Part shown: in pieces, positions 26,684 to 35,383 of the stretch | Layout: each line of letters begins with the position of its first letter | How positions within the stretch are numbered: the first letter of the stretch is position 1 | Source of the DNA: Paraeggerthella hongkongensis | GTDB lineage: Bacteria > Actinomycetota > Coriobacteriia > Coriobacteriales > Eggerthellaceae | DNA length: 64,000 bases | Direction of reading: 5' to 3' | Assembly: GCF_003726035.1 (NCBI RefSeq) | Contig: NZ_QICD01000002.1 | Coordinates: 124,001 to 188,000, forward strand | The notes under the pieces: generated by a model | Told to the model about the DNA's origin: nothing | The model's input: only the letters and a program-made list of their open reading frames with translations | Databases searched by the model: none | Position numbers and translations under genes: made by a program

Positions 26684-28357
26684 CTAGTCCTCGATGCCGT
26701 CGTTGTTGCGGATCAGCTTGCGCTTGATCTTGCCGCCGATGGTCTTGGGAAGCTCGTCGACGAACTCCACGATGCGCGGGTACTTGTACGGAGCAGTTAC
26801 ATGCTTCACGTGGTTCTGCAGCTCCTTCACCAGCTCGTCGGAGGGCTCGTAGCCGCGAGCCAGCACGATCGTGGCCTTGACCACCTTGCCGCGGATCGGA
26901 TCGGGCGCAGCCGTCACGGCGCATTCGACCACCGCCGGATGCTCGATGAGCGCGCTTTCCACCTCAAAGGGACCGATACGGTACCCCGAGCACTTGATGA
27001 CATCGTCGTTGCGACCGACGAAGAAGCAGTACCCGTCCGAGTCGCGCCACGCCATGTCGTGCAGGTTGTAGTACGCGCCGCCCACAGCTTCGCGCGTACG
27101 CTCTTCGTCCTGATAGTAGCCTACGAACAGGCCCGGCGGGTACGCTTCCTTCAGGCCCGTGACGCAGATCGCGCCCTCTTCGCCATCGGGAACCTCCACG
27201 CCGTCGTCATCGAGCAGCTTGACGTTCAAAAGCGGGGACGGCTTGCCCATGGAACCGGGGCGCGGATCGATCCACGGGAACGTCGCCAGCAGCACCGGAC
27301 CCTCCGTCTGGCCGAAGCCCTCGCGGATCTTCTTGCCCGTCAGCCGCTCCCACGCAAGCGTCACCTCGGCGTTGAGCGGCTCCCCTGCCGTGGCGAACGT
27401 GTGCACGCTGGACAGGTCGTAGGCGCTCACGTCTTCCTGCAGCATGAAACGGTACATGGTGGGCGGCGCGCAGAACGTGGCCAGCTTATGGTCTTGAATC
27501 TTCTGCAGCAGCTTTTCCGGCACGAACTTGTCCATGTCGTAGGCGAACACGGTGGCGCCGGCAATCCACTGCCCGTAGATCTTGCCCCAGCCGAACTTCG
27601 CCCAGCCGCTGTCGGTCACGCTCATGTGCAGCGCGTTCTCCTCCACCTGCTGCCAGTACTTCGCGGTGATGATGTGGCCCAGCGGATGCGCGAAGTTGTG
27701 GCACACGGCCTTCGCCATGCCGGTAGTGCCCGACGTGAAGTAGATGAGCATGATGTCCTTGCTGGTGACGCCGGCTTCGCCTACAGGACGCTCGAACTCG
27801 TCGGACTCGCCCTCGATCAGCTGGTCGAACGTGGTCCAACCGTCACGCTGACCAGCCACGATGATACGATTTTCGATAGACGGCGACTCGGGCAGCGCCT
27901 CTTCCATCTGCCCGCATACGTACTCGTCGTTCACGCACACGACGGCCTTCACCTGGGCGCTGGCCGCGCGGTACACGATATCCTTCTTCGTTAGCTGCAA
28001 CGACGCCGGAATGATGGTGGCGCCCAGCTTGCACAGCGCCACGGCGCACACCCAGTACTCCCAGCGGCGGCGCAGAATCATCATGACCACGTCGCCCTTG
28101 CCGATGCCTAGCCGTGCAAAGCCGTGAGCGGCACGGTTCGACAAGCGCGCCAGATCCGAGAACGTGAACTCGCGTTCATCGCCATGATCGTCGCACCACA
28201 CGAGCGCCTGCTTGCCCGGCTCCACGCGCGCCCATTCGTCCACTACGTCGAAACCGAAGTTGAACGCCTCGGGCACGTCGATCTGAAAGTTCTTGTAAAA
28301 GTCCTCGTACGAATCGAACTCGATGCGCGGACAGTATTTCTTCAAGATGTGATTCAC
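26684..28357 (-). CDS. AMP-forming acyl-CoA synthetase
   Basis: A 557-aa ANL-family ligase that activates a carboxylate to acyl-AMP and then acyl-CoA. It has the P-loop FTSGTTGMAK (about 207-216), EGFGQTEGP (A5), YRIGPFEVES and the C-terminal catalytic-Lys motif GGKIKRKLI. It resembles medium-chain/acetyl-CoA-like synthetases of anaerobes. The start is GTG at 28357, after AAAGGAAAG. It is the last gene of the minus-strand locus containing a 2-oxoacid oxidoreductase and a second ligase, and a large nested hairpin lies in the 193-bp gap before it. Substrate is unknown; branched or aromatic acids fit the context. Confidence 0.9.
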   Translation of the reverse strand: MNHILKKYCPRIEFDSYEDFYKNFQIDVPEAFNFGFDVVDEWARVEPGKQALVWCDDHGDEREFTFSDLARLSNRAAHGFARLGIGKGDVVMMILRRRWEYWVCAVALCKLGATIIPASLQLTKKDIVYRAASAQVKAVVCVNDEYVCGQMEEALPESPSIENRIIVAGQRDGWTTFDQLIEGESDEFERPVGEAGVTSKDIMLIYFTSGTTGMAKAVCHNFAHPLGHIITAKYWQQVEENALHMSVTDSGWAKFGWGKIYGQWIAGATVFAYDMDKFVPEKLLQKIQDHKLATFCAPPTMYRFMLQEDVSAYDLSSVHTFATAGEPLNAEVTLAWERLTGKKIREGFGQTEGPVLLATFPWIDPRPGSMGKPSPLLNVKLLDDDGVEVPDGEEGAICVTGLKEAYPPGLFVGYYQDEERTREAVGGAYYNLHDMAWRDSDGYCFFVGRNDDVIKCSGYRIGPFEVESALIEHPAVVECAVTAAPDPIRGKVVKATIVLARGYEPSDELVKELQNHVKHVTAPYKYPRIVEFVDELPKTIGGKIKRKLIRNNDGIED

Positions 28358-28406
28358 GGGCGCAGCTTTCCTTTCTCACGCCTTATCGGTCCAGCAAGGT
28401 CAGCGA

Positions 28407-28507
28407 GAAGCGTTGTGGCAGCACAGATTGCCGTGAAAGCCCGAGGAAGCGTACCGTGGGTACGCGACGAGGGCTTGGAGCGGCAAGATGGGCCGCCACA
28501 GCGCTTC
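28407..28507 (-). repeat. Nested 101-nt inverted-repeat structure
   Basis: Four stems nest in each other: outer 13-bp (28407-28419 with 28495-28507, one G-U), TTGCCG/CGGCAA, AAGCCC/GGGCTT, and an inner GCGTACC/GGTACGC with a 3-nt loop. No frame is conserved across it. It could be a cis-regulatory RNA of the downstream ligase mRNA, or a genome repeat. Confidence 0.7.
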
Positions 28508-28520
28508 GCAGCGTCAAGCG

Positions 28521-28547
28521 GATCCGCCGTTCGGAGAACGGCGGATC
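28521..28547 (-). terminator. Hairpin after the HTH-cupin gene
   Basis: A perfect 11-bp stem (28521-28531 with 28537-28547, 5-nt loop) starts 3 bp past the stop at 28551. There is no U-tract, so partial termination or mRNA-end stabilisation is as likely as full termination. Confidence 0.45.
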
Positions 28548-28550
28548 GGG

Positions 28551-29102
28551 TCACTCCGCGATGATGGTGACGAACTTGGCAGGCACGTCGCTTCCGCAGC
28601 GCTGACCGTGCGGGTGCTCCGGGTTGAAATAGATGCTGTCGCCGGCGTGCAGCTCGAATTCCTTGTCCTCCCACGTCACGACGACCGTACCCTCGAGGAC
28701 CAGGTTGAACTCCTGGCCGGTATGCGTAACCAGTTTCGCCGGCTCGTCGGAAGGGTCGAGCACCACCAGCAAAGGCTGCATGATCTTGCCCGTGTAGCGC
28801 CAAGCAAGATCCTCGAAGTGGTAACCGGGATAGCGATCGACCTCGCGGCCCTCCCCCTTCTTCACCACCTGGTACGTATTCAGCTTCGCCGCAGTCCCGG
28901 TCAGGATCTCGGTGAATTCCACGCCGAAGGTGTGCGCCAGGTGGTAAATGGCGGAAATAGGCACGTCAGCGCCCGTTTCCTCCCATTCGAGGTACTTCTC
29001 CAGCGGCACTTCAAGCTCGGCGGCCATGTCCTCGGGCGCGACGTCGCACGCCTCGCGCAGGCCCTTGATGCGCAGGCCGATCTCGGCCAGTTCAGCTACC
29101 AT
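28551..29102 (-). CDS. HTH plus cupin domain transcriptional regulator
   Basis: A 183-aa protein: an XRE-type HTH over residues 5-65 (IGLRIKGLREACDVAPEDMA ... WEETGADVPIS) and a C-terminal cupin barrel with HTGQEFNLVLEGTVVV and HAGDSIYFNPEHPHGQRC. HTH-cupin proteins usually regulate neighbouring catabolic genes in response to a small acid or CoA-related ligand. It has a paralogue at 34544-35128, and each is followed on the same strand by an acyl-CoA synthetase gene, which suggests cognate regulation. Confidence 0.87.
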   Translation of the reverse strand: MVAELAEIGLRIKGLREACDVAPEDMAAELEVPLEKYLEWEETGADVPISAIYHLAHTFGVEFTEILTGTAAKLNTYQVVKKGEGREVDRYPGYHFEDLAWRYTGKIMQPLLVVLDPSDEPAKLVTHTGQEFNLVLEGTVVVTWEDKEFELHAGDSIYFNPEHPHGQRCGSDVPAKFVTIIAE

Positions 29103-29175
29103 GTGGCTCCCTCCACCTCACTCACCCGCGCCGCGCGCGGGCGGGGCGCTCTTGCGATGCGCCCCTCGGCACAAC

Positions 29176-29712
29176 CTACGACTTCATTCCCAGCTCAAGC
29201 GCGGCAAGGTTCGCCGGGAGCTTCGCGATTTTCTTCGCGGGCACGCACTTCTCGACAGCCGCCTTAAGCGTCTCCTCGGAGCAGAACCCGGTTTCAGCGA
29301 ACAGCTTGCCTACCAGGATCACGTTCGCCAGACCCTTGTAGCCGTTCTCTTCGGCCAGCTGCGTGGCCGGAACGGCGAACACGTTCACGCCGGGAAGCTC
29401 GGGGATGCGCTGCACCAGCGTGGAATCCACCACCACGGTGCCGCCTTCCTGCACGCTGCCCTCGAACTTGTCGAGCGAAGGCTGGTTCATGACCACCAGC
29501 ACGTCGGGCGTCAGCACGAGCGGGCTGCCGATGGGGTCGTCGGCCAGGCACACGCTGCAATTCGCGGTGCCGCCGCGCATCTCGGGACCGTAGGAAGGCA
29601 GCCACGAAACCTCGCGGTCCTCGATCAGGCCGGCAATGGCGATGATCTTGCCGGCGAACAGGATGCCCTGGCCGCCGAAGCCCGCCAGAACGGCGTTCAT
29701 GGTGCGGCTCAT
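29176..29712 (-). CDS. vorC: 2-oxoacid:ferredoxin oxidoreductase gamma subunit
   Basis: A 178-aa subunit of a four-subunit 2-oxoacid:ferredoxin oxidoreductase (VOR/KOR type). The N-terminus has AGFGGQGILFAGKIIA, followed by SYGPEMRGGTANCSV and DVLVVMNQPSLDKF, all hallmarks of the gamma domain that contacts CoA. The ATG at 29712 overlaps the beta-subunit stop (ATGA); the frame continues upstream only as shadow. The complex oxidatively decarboxylates a 2-oxoacid to acyl-CoA with ferredoxin reduction, or runs in reverse. Confidence 0.9.
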   Translation of the reverse strand: MSRTMNAVLAGFGGQGILFAGKIIAIAGLIEDREVSWLPSYGPEMRGGTANCSVCLADDPIGSPLVLTPDVLVVMNQPSLDKFEGSVQEGGTVVVDSTLVQRIPELPGVNVFAVPATQLAEENGYKGLANVILVGKLFAETGFCSEETLKAAVEKCVPAKKIAKLPANLAALELGMKS

Positions 29713-30548
29713 CGCGCACCCCCTTCCGTCACCGGATGCGCCACCGGGCAATCGGCGTTGCGCGCCGACGCAGCCTCGGCCGCATTGGCGAACCCGTCGG
29801 CCACCACGTCTTTGTACACGCCCAGCGGATAGTACGGCAGCATGTTCTCGCGCATCCATGCGAACGAGTCCTGCGGCGTGAGTCCCCAGTTCGTCGGGCA
29901 CGTGGACACCACTTCGATCAGCGAATACCCCACACCGTCGATCTGGTTCTGGAACGCCTTCTTGATGGCCTTCTTCGCCTTGCGCACGTTCTTGGGGCTG
30001 TCCACCGTCACGCGCTCCAGGTACGCCACGCCGTCAAGCGTGCTCAGCATCTCGCACACGCGCACCGGGTAGCCCGCCGTGGACACGTCGCGGCCGTACG
30101 GCGAGGTCTGCGTCACCTGGTTCGGCAAGCTGGTGGGAGCCATCTGGCCGCCCGTCATGCCGTAGATGGCGTTGTTGATGAAGATGACGGTGATGTGCTC
30201 GCCGCGCGTTGCCGCGTGGATGGTCTCGGCCATGCCGATGGAAGCCAGGTCGCCGTCGCCCTGGTAGGAGAACACCACGCTGTCGGGGAGCACGCGCTTC
30301 ACCGCGGTGGCCACCGCCGGCGCGCGGCCGTGCGCGGCCTGGACCATGTCGCAGGAGAAGAAGTCAGGGTTGGTGACGGCGCAGCCGACCGGTGCGACGC
30401 CGATCGTATCGCCTTCGACGCCCAGTTCGTCGATGGTTTCAGCCACCAAGCGATGCACGATGCCGTGCGGGCAGCCCGGACAGTAATTGGTGATGACGGG
30501 AAGGAGCGCATGCGGACGCTCGAACACGATCTTCTCTTCGGCGCTCAT
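29709..30548 (-). CDS. vorA: 2-oxoacid:ferredoxin oxidoreductase beta subunit (TPP-binding)
   Basis: A 279-aa TPP-binding subunit. The Cys-bearing NYCPGCPHGI near the N-terminus and VGCAVTNPDF are typical for an internal cluster, and YQGDGDLASIG with FINNAIYGMTGGQ forms the TPP/Mg motif. The ATG at 30548 is 1 nt after the alpha-subunit stop; a GTG at 30557 would add three residues. The gene order alpha-beta-gamma with a preceding ferredoxin-like delta matches 2-oxoisovalerate/2-oxoglutarate oxidoreductases. Substrate cannot be fixed. Confidence 0.9.
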   Translation of the reverse strand: MSAEEKIVFERPHALLPVITNYCPGCPHGIVHRLVAETIDELGVEGDTIGVAPVGCAVTNPDFFSCDMVQAAHGRAPAVATAVKRVLPDSVVFSYQGDGDLASIGMAETIHAATRGEHITVIFINNAIYGMTGGQMAPTSLPNQVTQTSPYGRDVSTAGYPVRVCEMLSTLDGVAYLERVTVDSPKNVRKAKKAIKKAFQNQIDGVGYSLIEVVSTCPTNWGLTPQDSFAWMRENMLPYYPLGVYKDVVADGFANAAEAASARNADCPVAHPVTEGGAR

Positions 30549-30549
30549 G

Positions 30550-31614
30550 CTACGCACCTACCTTTCCCTGCAGCTCCTCGATCTTGGCAAGCACTTCCAC
30601 CGGCGTGGGGATGATGCCGCCCGTACGGCCGAAGAACTCGACCGGAACGCGGCCTGCGGCCGCCAAGCGAATGTCGTCGACCATCTGGCCCATGTTCATC
30701 TCGACCGACAGGAACGTCTTGGCGGTGCCCATGACGTGCTCCAGCGCGTCGGTCGGGAACGGCCACAGCGTGATCGGACGGATGAGGCCGGCCTTGATGC
30801 CCTTCTCGCGAGCCGACACGACCGCGCTGCGCGCGATGCGGGCGGAGGCGCCGAACGCGACCAGCACGATGTCAGCGTCATCAGCCATGAAGGATTCGGC
30901 GCGCTGCTCGTTCGCCTTGATGACGTCGTAGCGTTCGAACCGCTCGCGGTTGAGGCGCTCGAGATCTTCCGCCTTGAGGTACAGCGAGTCCATGATGTTG
31001 TGGGCACGGGCGTTCTTGTGGCCCGTGGTTGCCCAGGGCTTCTCGGGAAGCTGCTCTTTGCGCTCGGGAAGGACCACCGGCTCCATCATCTGGCCAAGCA
31101 TGCCGTCAGCCAAGATCATGACGGGAATGCGGTATTCGTCGGCCTTGTCGAAGGCCAGGTAGGCGCAGTCGGCCATCTCCTGCACGGTCGAAGGCGCATA
31201 CACCATGATCTGGAAGTCGCCGTGCCCGGTTGCGCGCGTGGCCTGCCAGTAATCGGACTGCGACGGCTGAATGCCGCCGAGGCCCGGACCGCCGCGCTGC
31301 ACGTTCACGATAACGCCCGGCAAGTCGCAGCCGGCCATGTAGGAGATGCCCTCGCCCTTGAGCGAGATTCCCGGCGACGAGGAGGACGTCATGACGCGCG
31401 CGCCCGCGGACGCGGCGCCGTACACCATGTTGATGGCCGCAACTTCGCTTTCCGCCTGCAGATACGTGCCGTTTTCCTTCGGCAAGCGCTTGGACATGTA
31501 CGCGGCAAGCTCGGTCTGCGGCGTGATGGGGTATCCGAAGAAGAAGCGGCACCCGGCGCGGATCGCGCTCTCGGCCATCGCCTCGTTGCCCTTCATGAGC
31601 ACTTTCTCTGCCAT
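30550..31614 (-). CDS. vorB: 2-oxoacid:ferredoxin oxidoreductase alpha subunit (VorB-like)
   Basis: A 354-aa alpha subunit carrying the pyrimidine-binding and domain II regions: KGNEAMAESAIRAGCRFFFG, YPITPQTELA, QAESEVAAINMVYGAASAGA with the catalytic Glu, and SSSSPGISLKGEG. It resembles VorB of branched-chain 2-oxoacid oxidoreductases. It starts at ATG 31614, 2 bp after the ferredoxin gene stop. An upstream extension of the frame reads as shadow of the ferredoxin gene. Confidence 0.92.
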   Translation of the reverse strand: MAEKVLMKGNEAMAESAIRAGCRFFFGYPITPQTELAAYMSKRLPKENGTYLQAESEVAAINMVYGAASAGARVMTSSSSPGISLKGEGISYMAGCDLPGVIVNVQRGGPGLGGIQPSQSDYWQATRATGHGDFQIMVYAPSTVQEMADCAYLAFDKADEYRIPVMILADGMLGQMMEPVVLPERKEQLPEKPWATTGHKNARAHNIMDSLYLKAEDLERLNRERFERYDVIKANEQRAESFMADDADIVLVAFGASARIARSAVVSAREKGIKAGLIRPITLWPFPTDALEHVMGTAKTFLSVEMNMGQMVDDIRLAAAGRVPVEFFGRTGGIIPTPVEVLAKIEELQGKVGA

Positions 31615-31616
31615 AG

Positions 31617-31823
31617 CTACCTCACCACCGTAATCGCGACGTCGGGACACATGAGCGCGCAGGACATGCAGCCCGTGCAACGCTCGGCATCGATCAGGCG
31701 CGCCGGATGATAGCCCTTCGCGGTGATGCGCTCGTGATCGAGTTCGATGATGTGCGTCGGGCACGCATCGACGCACAGGCCGCACCCTTTGCAAAAATGA
31801 TCGTCTACCAGTATTCTCGGCAT
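31617..31823 (-). CDS. vorD: 4Fe-4S ferredoxin, delta subunit of the 2-oxoacid oxidoreductase
   Basis: A 68-aa protein with two CxxCxxCxxxCP motifs (CKGCGLCVDACP and CTGCMSCALMCP) that hold two [4Fe-4S] clusters and carry electrons from TPP-bound substrate to ferredoxin. The ATG at 31823 follows GAGGAAGG. It is the first gene of the alpha-beta-gamma set, as in many KOR/VOR operons. Confidence 0.92.
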   Translation of the reverse strand: MPRILVDDHFCKGCGLCVDACPTHIIELDHERITAKGYHPARLIDAERCTGCMSCALMCPDVAITVVR

Positions 31824-31924
31824 GATGGAACCTTCCTCGTCTTGTAGGCTCCTGCGCCGCGCCGCGGGCACAGAAGCTCAACGCGCATCAGACGGACAAA
31901 CCCTCTGAAACGCGTACTCTCGCA

Positions 31925-32647
31925 TTATTCCCAAGGAGTACGTACATATACTTGCACAGGATAGAGCGTTTGCCGACCGTCATTCAGTCCAAAGAGGGCA
32001 GTTTTCCGGTCTGCGAGGCTTATCGGGACCGTCGTGCACGCCAAAGGCAGGCCCGCCTGCTCCGCAACCGCTTGCGCGAAGGGCACGCCCTGCTTCACCG
32101 TAGCTTCGTCGGTGTCCTGCTTGAGGTGCGTGTTGTTCACGATGGCCGTGGCGCGCAGGTGGCATTTCTCCTCCACTTCGCGCAGCACGTCGACCGCCTC
32201 GGCCGGGTCCTGCGTAAGGTTGCGGCTGCGATTCACCACGTACAGCATCTCGTAGGGAGCCGCCGCAACCGAACCGGCGAACCGACCGAGCGCCGTCGCG
32301 CCCACGTCGTCGCCCCCGGCGTCGATGACGAGCAGGCGCTCGCGTCCGTCGTCCTTGCGAGCCGACTCGACAGCCGGGCCGACGGCCCCGGACAAGCTGG
32401 GGCTGTCGAGCGTGGTTCCCGCCATCACCGGAGCGATCACTGAGATTCCCCGTTCTTCCAGCAGCCCGCGGTAGTCGCTCGAACGGAAGTAGGGATTCAC
32501 CACGTCCAAATCGACCAAGGTCACGTCCACGCCGCGCTCGCGCGCGTCAAGGACCAGGTTGAGCGAGAAGTTCGTCTTCCCCACGCCGTAGTGGCCGCAC
32601 ACGACCACCACCGACGCATCGGGGACGTAGCGCTGCGCGCTCATCAC
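31925..32647 (-). CDS. ParA/MinD-like P-loop ATPase
   Basis: A 240-aa protein with deviant Walker A GHYGVGKTNFSLNL (about 18-31), VDLDVVNPYFRSSD (Walker A'-like) and LLVIDAGGDDVG (Walker B). Such ATPases are found beside 2-oxoacid oxidoreductase genes, but their role (cluster insertion, assembly or regulation) is not established. It overlaps the upstream acyl-CoA synthetase stop by 4 bp and precedes the ferredoxin gene by 101 bp, so it is co-transcribed with both. Confidence 0.82.
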   Translation of the reverse strand: MMSAQRYVPDASVVVVCGHYGVGKTNFSLNLVLDARERGVDVTLVDLDVVNPYFRSSDYRGLLEERGISVIAPVMAGTTLDSPSLSGAVGPAVESARKDDGRERLLVIDAGGDDVGATALGRFAGSVAAAPYEMLYVVNRSRNLTQDPAEAVDVLREVEEKCHLRATAIVNNTHLKQDTDEATVKQGVPFAQAVAEQAGLPLACTTVPISLADRKTALFGLNDGRQTLYPVQVYVRTPWE

Positions 32648-34422
32648 ACAAGCCCTTCCACGGGCTTCGCGCTCTCGTCCACCTCGCGGATAGCCGCACG
32701 ACGGATCTTGCCGTTCACGGTTTTCGGCAGCGAATCAACGTACTCCACGATGCGCGGATACTTGTACGGAGCCGTGCGATGCTTGACCCAGGTTTGCAGC
32801 TCGCGCGTGAGCGCCTCCGTACCAGCGAAGCCTTCCGCAAGCACCACGGTCGCCTTGACGGCCTTGCCGCGCACCGGGTCGGGCACGCCCGTGACGGCGC
32901 ATTCCCGCACGGCCTCATGTTCGAGCATCACGCTTTCGATCTCGAAGGGGCCGATGCGGTAACCGCTCGACTTGATGACGTCGTCGTTGCGGCCGACGTA
33001 CCAAAAGTAGCCGTCCTCGTCGCGCCAGGCCGTGTCGCCCGTATGGTACCAACCGTCATGCATGGCGGCAGCCGTCTTCACAGGATCGCGGAAATACTCC
33101 AGCATGATGCCCGGCGCCTTCTCGCTCACATCGATGCACACCTCGCCCGTCTCGCCCGTCTCGCACCGCGAACCGTCCTCGCGCAGGATCTGCGTGTTGT
33201 ACAACGGGATGGGCTTGCCCATCGAGCCGGGGCGCGGCGAGGACCCCGTCAGGTTCGCGATGGTGAGCGGCGTTTCGGTCTGCCCGAACCCTTCGAAGAT
33301 GGTAAGCCCCGTGTGCTCCTTCCAGAAATCGAACAGGTCGGGGTTGAGCGCCTCGCCCGCCGTGGTGGAGTACGCAAGCGTGGACAGGTCGAACGAATCG
33401 ATGTCCTCGGCCATCATCATGCGGTACATGGTGGGCGGGCAGCACAACGTGGTGATGCCGTAACGCCCGATGAGCGAAAGGATCTCGGACGGATGGAACC
33501 GGTCGAAGTCGTACGTGAACACGCACGCCTCCATAAGCCATTGTCCGTAGTACTTGCCCCACACGGCCTTGCCCCAACCCGTGTCCGCGATGGTGAAGTG
33601 CACGCCTTCGGGATCCACGTTGTGCCAGTGCTTGGCCGTGACCAGATGCGCGATGGCGTACTCGGAATCGTGCAGCACCATCTTCGGATTGCCCGACGTG
33701 CCGGACGAGAAGTACATGAGCATGGGATCGGCAGCGGCGGTCTCGCGGCGCGCGAAGTCCTCGGAAGCGGCGCGCACGCCCGTATTGAAATCGAGCCAGC
33801 CCTCGCGCACGGCGGGAGCCGCGCACACGCCCTCCGGCCCGGACAGGGCGGGGCCGATGAGCTCGCCTTCGGGCAGCACGATCGCGCCCGTCTCGTCTTC
33901 GGGCGTCAGTCCGCCGCCCGCACCGTTCACCAGGATCTTCGCCGTAAGCGACGGGCACGACGCCTCCACGGCGTCGGTCACCTCGGCGATGTCGCCCAAC
34001 GACGTGGCGATCATAGCCTTGATGGAAGCGCCGTTCAGGCGGTACTCCAGGTCGTGCTCCTTGAGCATGAAGGTGGCGGGCACCATGACCGCCCCCAGCT
34101 TCGCGAGCGCCGTGGCCACGAACCAGAACTGGTAGTGGCGACGCAGGATGACCATGACGTAATCGCCCCTGCCGATTCCGGCGTCCGCTAGGAAGTTGGC
34201 GGTCTTGTCCGACCAGCGCTTCATGTCGCCGAACGTGAACACATGCTCTTCGCCTTCGGGGTTGCACCACACCATGGCGCGGCGATCGGGGTCGTTTCGC
34301 GCGATGTCGTCCACCACGTCGTAGCCAAAGTTGAAGGCTTCGGGGCATTTGACCTGGAAATCGGACAGTTTTCCTTCACAGTCGTAGGTTTCGTTCACGT
34401 AACGGAGGTTGATGTTTCTCAT
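32644..34422 (-). CDS. AMP-forming acyl-CoA synthetase (second paralogue)
   Basis: A 592-aa ANL ligase, paralogous to the one at 26684-28357 but with a longer insert near residues 150-220. Motifs: MYFSSGTSGNPKMVLHD (P-loop), FEGFGQTETPL, YRIGPFEIESVM and the catalytic NGKIRRAAI. The ATG at 34422 follows AAGGAAGAATACCT. Its upstream gap (34423-34543) contains two hairpins. With an HTH-cupin gene ahead of it, it repeats the regulator-ligase layout seen at 28.5 kb. Confidence 0.9.
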   Translation of the reverse strand: MRNINLRYVNETYDCEGKLSDFQVKCPEAFNFGYDVVDDIARNDPDRRAMVWCNPEGEEHVFTFGDMKRWSDKTANFLADAGIGRGDYVMVILRRHYQFWFVATALAKLGAVMVPATFMLKEHDLEYRLNGASIKAMIATSLGDIAEVTDAVEASCPSLTAKILVNGAGGGLTPEDETGAIVLPEGELIGPALSGPEGVCAAPAVREGWLDFNTGVRAASEDFARRETAAADPMLMYFSSGTSGNPKMVLHDSEYAIAHLVTAKHWHNVDPEGVHFTIADTGWGKAVWGKYYGQWLMEACVFTYDFDRFHPSEILSLIGRYGITTLCCPPTMYRMMMAEDIDSFDLSTLAYSTTAGEALNPDLFDFWKEHTGLTIFEGFGQTETPLTIANLTGSSPRPGSMGKPIPLYNTQILREDGSRCETGETGEVCIDVSEKAPGIMLEYFRDPVKTAAAMHDGWYHTGDTAWRDEDGYFWYVGRNDDVIKSSGYRIGPFEIESVMLEHEAVRECAVTGVPDPVRGKAVKATVVLAEGFAGTEALTRELQTWVKHRTAPYKYPRIVEYVDSLPKTVNGKIRRAAIREVDESAKPVEGLV

Positions 34423-34445
34423 AGGTATTCTTCCTTGCAGGATAT

Positions 34446-34545
34446 GCGGCGGCCAGTCCGCCGCGAGACGGATACGATCATCGAATTGAAGGCGCTGTCA
34501 GGCGCGCGATCGCCCGCAGTGCGCGAGCGGCGGTCGGCAGCGCCT
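34446..34545 (-). repeat. Two hairpins in the gap before the second ligase gene
   Basis: A perfect 7-bp hairpin pairs 34446-34452 with 34458-34464. A longer-range repeat AGGCGCTG/CAGCGCCT pairs 34490-34497 with 34538-34545 and includes the stop codon of the HTH-cupin gene. They may terminate, process or regulate the downstream ligase mRNA. Confidence 0.5.
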
Positions 34546-35128
34546 AGATAATCGTTTCCCCGTGGGGCTTCATGACAATGGCCAGAAACGTGCACGGCTC
34601 GCCCCCGGTGGCGATCATGCCGTGGCCGCGGCCGGAATCGTACATAAGCAGATCGCCGGCTTCCAGCTCTTCAACATGGTCCTCGTACGCGAAGCGCATG
34701 CGTCCCGAGATGATGTAGTCGAGCTCTTGGCCCACGTGATAAGACAAGTGAATGGGACGGTCCTGCTCCTCTTCCAGATAAGGGGCGGTTACCAGGAACG
34801 GCTCCGCCAGCTTGTTCTTGAAGTGAGGAGCCTTGTGCAGGTACTCGAAGCCTGCGCGGCGCTTGATGGACAGGCCATCGGCAGCGCGCGTGAGCGAGTA
34901 GCCAGACAGATGAGGGTTCTCGCCGGTCAGGAGTTCAATGACGTCGACGCCCAACCGCTCGGCGCACTTGTACAGAAACGTGAACGACAGGTCCTGATCG
35001 CCGGATTCCTGCGCGGCGTACTCCGCCACGGAACGTCCGGTAGCATCCGCCATTTCCTGCATGGTGATGTCGAGGTCTTCGCGTAGCGCCCGAATGCGCC
35101 CTGCCACCTCTTCGATGTTCGGCTCCAT
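34544..35128 (-). CDS. HTH plus cupin domain transcriptional regulator (second paralogue)
   Basis: A 194-aa protein: HTH over residues 5-65 (VAGRIRALREDLDITMQEMA) and a cupin with HLSYHVGQELDYIISGRMRF and EAGDLLMYDSGRGHGMIA. It probably governs the adjacent acyl-CoA synthetase/oxidoreductase locus. The start at 35128 has a near-ideal AAGGAGGT. In the 255-bp gap upstream (35129-35383) TACAAT/TATACA on the minus strand at 35213-35220 is a likely -10; I see no clear -35 there. Confidence 0.87.
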   Translation of the reverse strand: MEPNIEEVAGRIRALREDLDITMQEMADATGRSVAEYAAQESGDQDLSFTFLYKCAERLGVDVIELLTGENPHLSGYSLTRAADGLSIKRRAGFEYLHKAPHFKNKLAEPFLVTAPYLEEEQDRPIHLSYHVGQELDYIISGRMRFAYEDHVEELEAGDLLMYDSGRGHGMIATGGEPCTFLAIVMKPHGETII

Positions 35129-35383
35129 AGTCGCTAGACCTCCTTCTGGCGAATCGCAGCATCGTCGCCAGAGAGCGTGGTCGGCGGTGCCTGTCGGATG
35201 AAAAGTTAATCTATTGTATAGCAACTTGATCGGAAAGAAAGGAGGAAGCTGGAAAACTCTACCAGCGGCGCAGGGACGGATGGACAAAATCCCAGAACCG
35301 ACCGGGCAGGGCGCAGCAACGGGGCACGCCTCCGCTTCGCCACGACCCGATCGGCCCCTCTCCCCTCCCGAAGCCGCAGGCGC

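Noticed and set aside
35129-35383. Small gene in the gap between the NdpA-like and HTH-cupin genes
   Set aside because: Frames are short and without a start signal; the only clear feature is a -10-like TACAAT on the minus strand.
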